9,003 bases of DNA from Candidatus Cloacimonadota bacterium (GTDB taxonomy: Bacteria > Cloacimonadota > Cloacimonadia > Cloacimonadales > Cloacimonadaceae), in the NCBI GenBank assembly GCA_028703735.1, contig JAQVMI010000057.1:1-9003 (forward strand), written 5' to 3'. Positions 6,796 to 9,003 of this stretch are shown one piece after another. Position 1 is the first letter of the stretch. Every line of letters begins with the position of its first letter. Under the pieces are notes generated by a model. That model made no database searches and had not been told where the DNA came from. It was given only the letters and a program-made list of their open reading frames with translations. The position numbers were made by a program, and so were the translations under genes.

Positions 6796-6817
6796 CCCCC
6801 ACCTTTCCTTTTTTTTA

Positions 6818-6837
6818 CGGAGGATCGGAATCCTCCG
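6818..6837. repeat. Short perfect hairpin, CGGAGGAT stem
   Basis: Eight perfect base pairs (6818-6825 with 6830-6837) around the loop CGGA. The T-run lies before it on the plus strand and no T-run follows on either strand, so it is not a standard intrinsic terminator. The arm contains GGAGG, but it is about 110 nt from the next start codon, too far to act as its ribosome site. A dispersed palindromic repeat is the simplest reading. Confidence 0.6.
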
Positions 6838-6842
6838 CTACG

Positions 6843-6903
6843 TTGACACCTTTCCAACTAATAATATCCCTTGCAAAACCCCACTAATCGCTTATCTTAT
6901 AAA
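6843..6903 (+). promoter_or_regulatory. Probable promoter region of the small exported protein
   Basis: The next gene must start its own transcript because a strong terminator and about 900 bp of repeats lie upstream. Two weak sigma70-like matches are visible: TTGACA at 6843-6848 with a poor -10 (TATCCC, 16-nt spacer), and TTGCAA at 6871-6876 with TATCTT at 6893-6898 (16-nt spacer), overlapping TTATAAAT. I cannot choose between them. Confidence 0.3.
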
Positions 6904-6931
6904 TAAAAAACCAGATATGGAGAAGTGAACC

Positions 6932-7270
6932 ATGAAAAGCATAATTATATTAGCCATATTACTGATAGCAGCAATAAGCCTTGCTGCACATCCTGCAAGT
7001 TCGGTGAAGCTTAGCTACGATGCCAAAACCCAGGTTTTAACCGTGAATTATGAACACAGTGTAAAAAATCCTGTTGATCATTACATAGATTCTATGGTAA
7101 TCAAAATTGCCGGTAAAGAAAGAATCACTCAGCTTTTTAGTGCACAGGAAAGTGCTACCGGAGGCAGCTTGGTTTACAAATTGCCGGGTGTAAAAAGCGG
7201 AACAGTTATAGAAGCAGTTAGTAGCTGCAATAAAATGGGGAAAAAGTCTGCTAAGCTAACCATTCAGTAG
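6932..7270 (+). CDS. Small exported desulfoferrodoxin/superoxide-reductase-like protein
   Basis: 112 residues with a clear signal peptide (basic MKS start, hydrophobic stretch to about residue 18, cleavage probably around LAA-HP), so the mature protein of about 93 residues is outside the cytoplasmic membrane. The body resembles the iron-binding beta-sandwich of desulfoferrodoxin/superoxide reductase: HPASSVKLSYD at the mature N-terminus, YEHSVKNPVDHYIDSM at 40-55 (compare the family's HPM...HYIEWI), and SSCNKMGKK at 97-105 (compare CNLHG). Candidate iron ligands are His20, His42, His50 and Cys99, but the usual His of CxxH is Met102, and the His-His spacing is 8 rather than 6. Superoxide reductase activity is therefore doubtful. 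GGAG lies 9 nt before the ATG. It is a single gene, ended by its own terminator. Family assignment is by motif memory only; a generic secreted beta-sandwich is the alternative. Confidence 0.6.
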   Translation: MKSIIILAILLIAAISLAAHPASSVKLSYDAKTQVLTVNYEHSVKNPVDHYIDSMVIKIAGKERITQLFSAQESATGGSLVYKLPGVKSGTVIEAVSSCNKMGKKSAKLTIQ

Positions 7271-7286
7271 CGCTATTCATCCCCAT

Positions 7287-7320
7287 TCCCTCTCCTGTCA
7301 TAGGAGAGGGATTTTTTTTT
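7287..7320 (+). terminator. Rho-independent terminator of the small exported protein gene
   Basis: A perfect stem (arms CCCTCTCCT at 7288-7296 and AGGAGAGGG at 7302-7310, plus a closing T-A pair), loop GTCAT, followed immediately by nine T. It sits 16 nt after the stop codon. It is convergent with the rnf operon but has no U-tract in the minus direction. Confidence 0.93.
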
Positions 7321-7322
7321 GC

Positions 7323-7385
7323 TTGTCATTCCGGACTTAATCCGGAATCTATTAAACTGGATTCCTGCATTCGCAGGAATGACAA
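7323..7385. repeat. Two-hairpin REP-like palindromic element
   Basis: Two adjacent perfect 8-bp hairpins: ATTCCGGA/TCCGGAAT (7328-7335 with 7341-7348, 5-nt loop) and ATTCCTGC/GCAGGAAT (7361-7368 with 7373-7380, 4-nt loop). The ends of the element also pair with each other (TTGTCATTCC at 7323-7332 with GGAATGACAA at 7376-7385), so one long stem is an alternative fold. This GTCATTCC...GGAATGAC layout is a well-known kind of dispersed intergenic repeat in many bacteria. It lies between convergent transcription units, a typical site for such elements. Confidence 0.75.
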
Positions 7386-7433
7386 AATAAACCTCTACCC
7401 ATTTAGTTTGAAAGAGAGCTTAAAAGAAAGCCA

Positions 7434-7465
7434 CAAAAAAAGGGCAAGGATAAATCCAAGCCCTT
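7434..7465 (-). terminator. Rho-independent terminator of the rnf operon
   Basis: Read on the minus strand: AAGGGC, an unpaired pair of bases, GGA, a 4-nt loop, then the complementary TCC and GCCCTT, followed by a seven-T run (the A-run at 7435-7441 on the plus strand). The stem is interrupted by a symmetrical 2-nt internal loop. It starts 22 nt after the rnfB stop, marking rnfB as the last gene of its operon. Confidence 0.85.
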
Positions 7466-7487
7466 ATCATTAAATAGCTTATATTTA

Positions 7488-8516
7488 TTATACCATTTTT
7501 ATTGCTTTCTTAGGGCATTTAATTACGCACTGCTCACAGCCAATACAGGAATCTTTGTTAATAGTATGAAGTTGTTTCACTTCTCCAGTAATAGCTTGAG
7601 TGGGGCAGATTTTAGCACAGATGGTACAGCCTATGCATTTCTCAGCTTCAATTTCTGCTTTTTTCCGTTTACCTGCCTTAAGATCAAGAATGGCTTTTGT
7701 GGGGCATACCGATGCGCACATTCCACAGTCTATGCATTTCTCATAATCGATACGGGCAAGGTTGTTAACCACAGTTATTGCCTGAACAGGGCATTTACGG
7801 CTACATAAACCGCAGCCAATACAAGGCTTTTCGGTTCCGCAAAGCTGTTTTGCCAAGGGAAGTTTAGCTTTTGAACTGCAATCAATATAAACATGGCGGT
7901 TTTCGGCAATTAACAGAATCAAGTTTCGGGGGCAAGCTGTTACGCAAGCTCCGCAGCCGGTACACTTCTGTGGGTCTATAATCCGCATACCATGTTCATC
8001 TATTGAAATGGCATCAAACTTACAGGCAGCCTGGCAATCGTTAAAACCAACACAGCCCCAGGAGCAAAGATTTGGTCCATCGGCAATGTTTACGGCGGAT
8101 TTGCAGGATTCGATGCCTTGATAGGCATATTTCCATTTAGTATTGGTTTTGCCACCGCTACTGCAATGGATCACAGCAATCTTTCTATTCATCGCAGATA
8201 CTTCTTTACCCATAATCCGGGCAATTTTAGCAGCCGTATCTGGACCACCGGGAGCGCATAAACTTACATCCACTCCTTCGTTAACAATAGAATCTGCATA
8301 ACCTGCACATCCTGCCTTACCGCAAGCACCGCAATTAGCACCCGGAAGAGCAGCGATTATTTGTTCCACACGTGGATCAAGCTTTACTTCGAAAACCTTG
8401 GCTGCAAAAGCCAGAACCAGACCAAATATTAAACCCATAGCACCTAAGATGGCTACGGGAATACCGATGGAAGAACCCATTGAAGCAGCAAGAGGAAGCA
8501 CTAAATACATCGTCAT
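7488..8516 (-). CDS. rnfB: Rnf electron-transport complex subunit B, polyferredoxin type
   Basis: 342-residue subunit of the membrane Rnf complex, which couples reduced-ferredoxin:NAD+ oxidoreduction to Na+ or H+ transport. RnfB is the likely entry point for ferredoxin electrons. Layout: one N-terminal membrane helix (about 18-40); the Fe-S domain with Cys62, 65, 70 and 87 (PGANCGACGKAGC); a middle region with HCSSGG at 118 and CSWGCVGFNDCQAAC at 151-165; then five CxxCxxCxxxCP ferredoxin motifs beginning at Cys185, 232, 261, 294 and 324. By cysteine count up to seven [4Fe-4S] clusters could bind. It is longer than proteobacterial RnfB (about 180-200) and similar to clostridial forms. The start at 8516 rather than 8510 is favoured by GGAGG 9 nt upstream. 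It lies 16 nt after rnfA and ends at a terminator, which fits the order rnfCDGEAB. Confidence 0.94.
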   Translation of the reverse strand: MTMYLVLPLAASMGSSIGIPVAILGAMGLIFGLVLAFAAKVFEVKLDPRVEQIIAALPGANCGACGKAGCAGYADSIVNEGVDVSLCAPGGPDTAAKIARIMGKEVSAMNRKIAVIHCSSGGKTNTKWKYAYQGIESCKSAVNIADGPNLCSWGCVGFNDCQAACKFDAISIDEHGMRIIDPQKCTGCGACVTACPRNLILLIAENRHVYIDCSSKAKLPLAKQLCGTEKPCIGCGLCSRKCPVQAITVVNNLARIDYEKCIDCGMCASVCPTKAILDLKAGKRKKAEIEAEKCIGCTICAKICPTQAITGEVKQLHTINKDSCIGCEQCVIKCPKKAIKMV

Positions 8517-8532
8517 TTTCTTATTCCTCCCT

Positions 8533-9003
8533 TTAAATCTTCATGCCCATGAAGCCATAGAAAGCCAGCGCCATGATACCTGCCAAAATTAATCCGCTGG
8601 GCATGCCGCGCATGCTTTTGGGCATATCCACCATTTCCAGCCGTTCTCTAATTCCTGCCATGGCAAGAAGCACAAAAGTGAATCCTACTCCAGATAGGAA
8701 GCCGTTTAGAACAGACCAAATGAAATTGTACCGACTGCCATCTGCAAGCGGGGTAATATTCAGGATTGCAACCCCAAGTACTGCACAGTTGGTGGTAATA
8801 AGTGGCAGATACACACCCAAAGATTTATACAAAGCAGGGGATTTCTTTTGAATCACCATTTCCACAAATTGCACCAAAGCCGCTATAGTAAGGATAAATG
8901 CAAGGGTCTGTAAGTATTCCAAACCATAGGGCACCAGCAAATATTGGAAAATCAAATAGCAAAAGGCAGAGGCAAGAGTCATAACAAAGATCACCGCCAT
9001 ACC
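8533..9003 (-). CDS. rnfA: Rnf electron-transport complex subunit A (N-terminus beyond window edge)
   Basis: Integral membrane subunit of the Rnf complex, related to NqrE of the Na+-translocating NADH:quinone reductase. About 156 C-terminal residues are visible; the family is usually about 190-200, so roughly 35-45 residues are missing upstream of base 9003. Several hydrophobic helices are seen. Diagnostic segments are VYLPLITTNCAVLG in mid-protein and, near the cut edge, TLASAFCYLIF. The two intramembrane Cys (in AFCYL and TTNCAV) match the positions that, with the partner subunit RnfE, hold an intramembrane iron-sulfur centre in Rnf/Nqr. RERLEMVDMPKSMRG followed by a last helix ends the protein as in the family. 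A Met near the edge (base 9000) is internal, since the frame stays open. The stop is 16 nt before the rnfB start, with the rnfB Shine-Dalgarno in between. Confidence 0.94.
   Translation of the reverse strand, partial: GMAVIFVMTLASAFCYLIFQYLLVPYGLEYLQTLAFILTIAALVQFVEMVIQKKSPALYKSLGVYLPLITTNCAVLGVAILNITPLADGSRYNFIWSVLNGFLSGVGFTFVLLAMAGIRERLEMVDMPKSMRGMPSGLILAGIMALAFYGFMGMKI

Noticed and set aside
6818..6837. Riboswitch or terminator at the GGAGG hairpin
   Set aside because: No following U-tract on either strand, only one simple stem, and about 95 nt to the next start codon; no aptamer-like structure recognised.
8398..8851. Plus-strand frames opposite rnfB and rnfA
   Set aside because: They lie fully antisense to well-supported rnf genes and show no recognisable domain.

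Overview
The window looks like chromosomal DNA from an anaerobic bacterium. It carries the end of an Rnf-type ferredoxin:NAD+ oxidoreductase operon, an anaerobe-style secreted desulfoferrodoxin-like protein, and ordinary housekeeping genes. The S41 protease has the long C-terminal tail (GRCI motif, then a glycine-rich GGGGIQPDI segment) that I associate with Bacteroidota/FCB-group homologues. Intergenic DNA is full of 7-9 bp tandem repeats. Together these suggest an FCB-group anaerobe, possibly Cloacimonadota. That placement is inference; no rRNA or other taxonomic marker is present. There is no sign of phage, transposase, integrase or CRISPR.

Left half, plus strand. The C-terminal half of argS (arginyl-tRNA synthetase, cut by the window edge) is followed 1 nt later by a RimI-like N-acetyltransferase, which overlaps nadB (L-aspartate oxidase) by 4 nt. 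A 233-bp spacer holding two arrays of 8-bp repeats in opposite orientation separates this group from a second one: tmk (thymidylate kinase), an exported S41/CtpA-type protease (8-nt overlap), and a single-domain response regulator with an appended Cys-rich C-terminal module (4-nt overlap). A strong Rho-independent terminator closes this group.

Middle. The 957 bp from 5975 to 6931 hold no convincing gene. They contain the terminator, a roughly 300-bp element in two full copies plus a truncated third, a 7-bp tandem array, a short perfect hairpin, and a weak promoter region for the next gene. Each full element carries a 9-bp repeat block that varies in copy number and a long inverted repeat built from 8-bp units; in copy 1 the arms are 37 nt and perfect.

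Right side. A monocistronic small exported protein resembling the iron-binding domain of desulfoferrodoxin/superoxide reductase (one usual ligand appears to be Met) ends at a terminator, followed by a two-hairpin REP-like element. Convergent to it, on the minus strand, lie rnfA (its 5' part is beyond the window edge) and rnfB, the last gene of the operon, with its own terminator. RnfB has sites for up to seven [4Fe-4S] clusters by cysteine count.

The genes supply translation (argS, rimI), NAD biosynthesis (nadB), dTTP synthesis (tmk), envelope proteolysis and signalling (protease plus regulator), and membrane energy conservation (rnf). I see no single new multi-gene system. The best candidates for a second look are the repeat element, the protease-coupled regulator with its putative metal-binding tail, and the variant desulfoferrodoxin-like protein.
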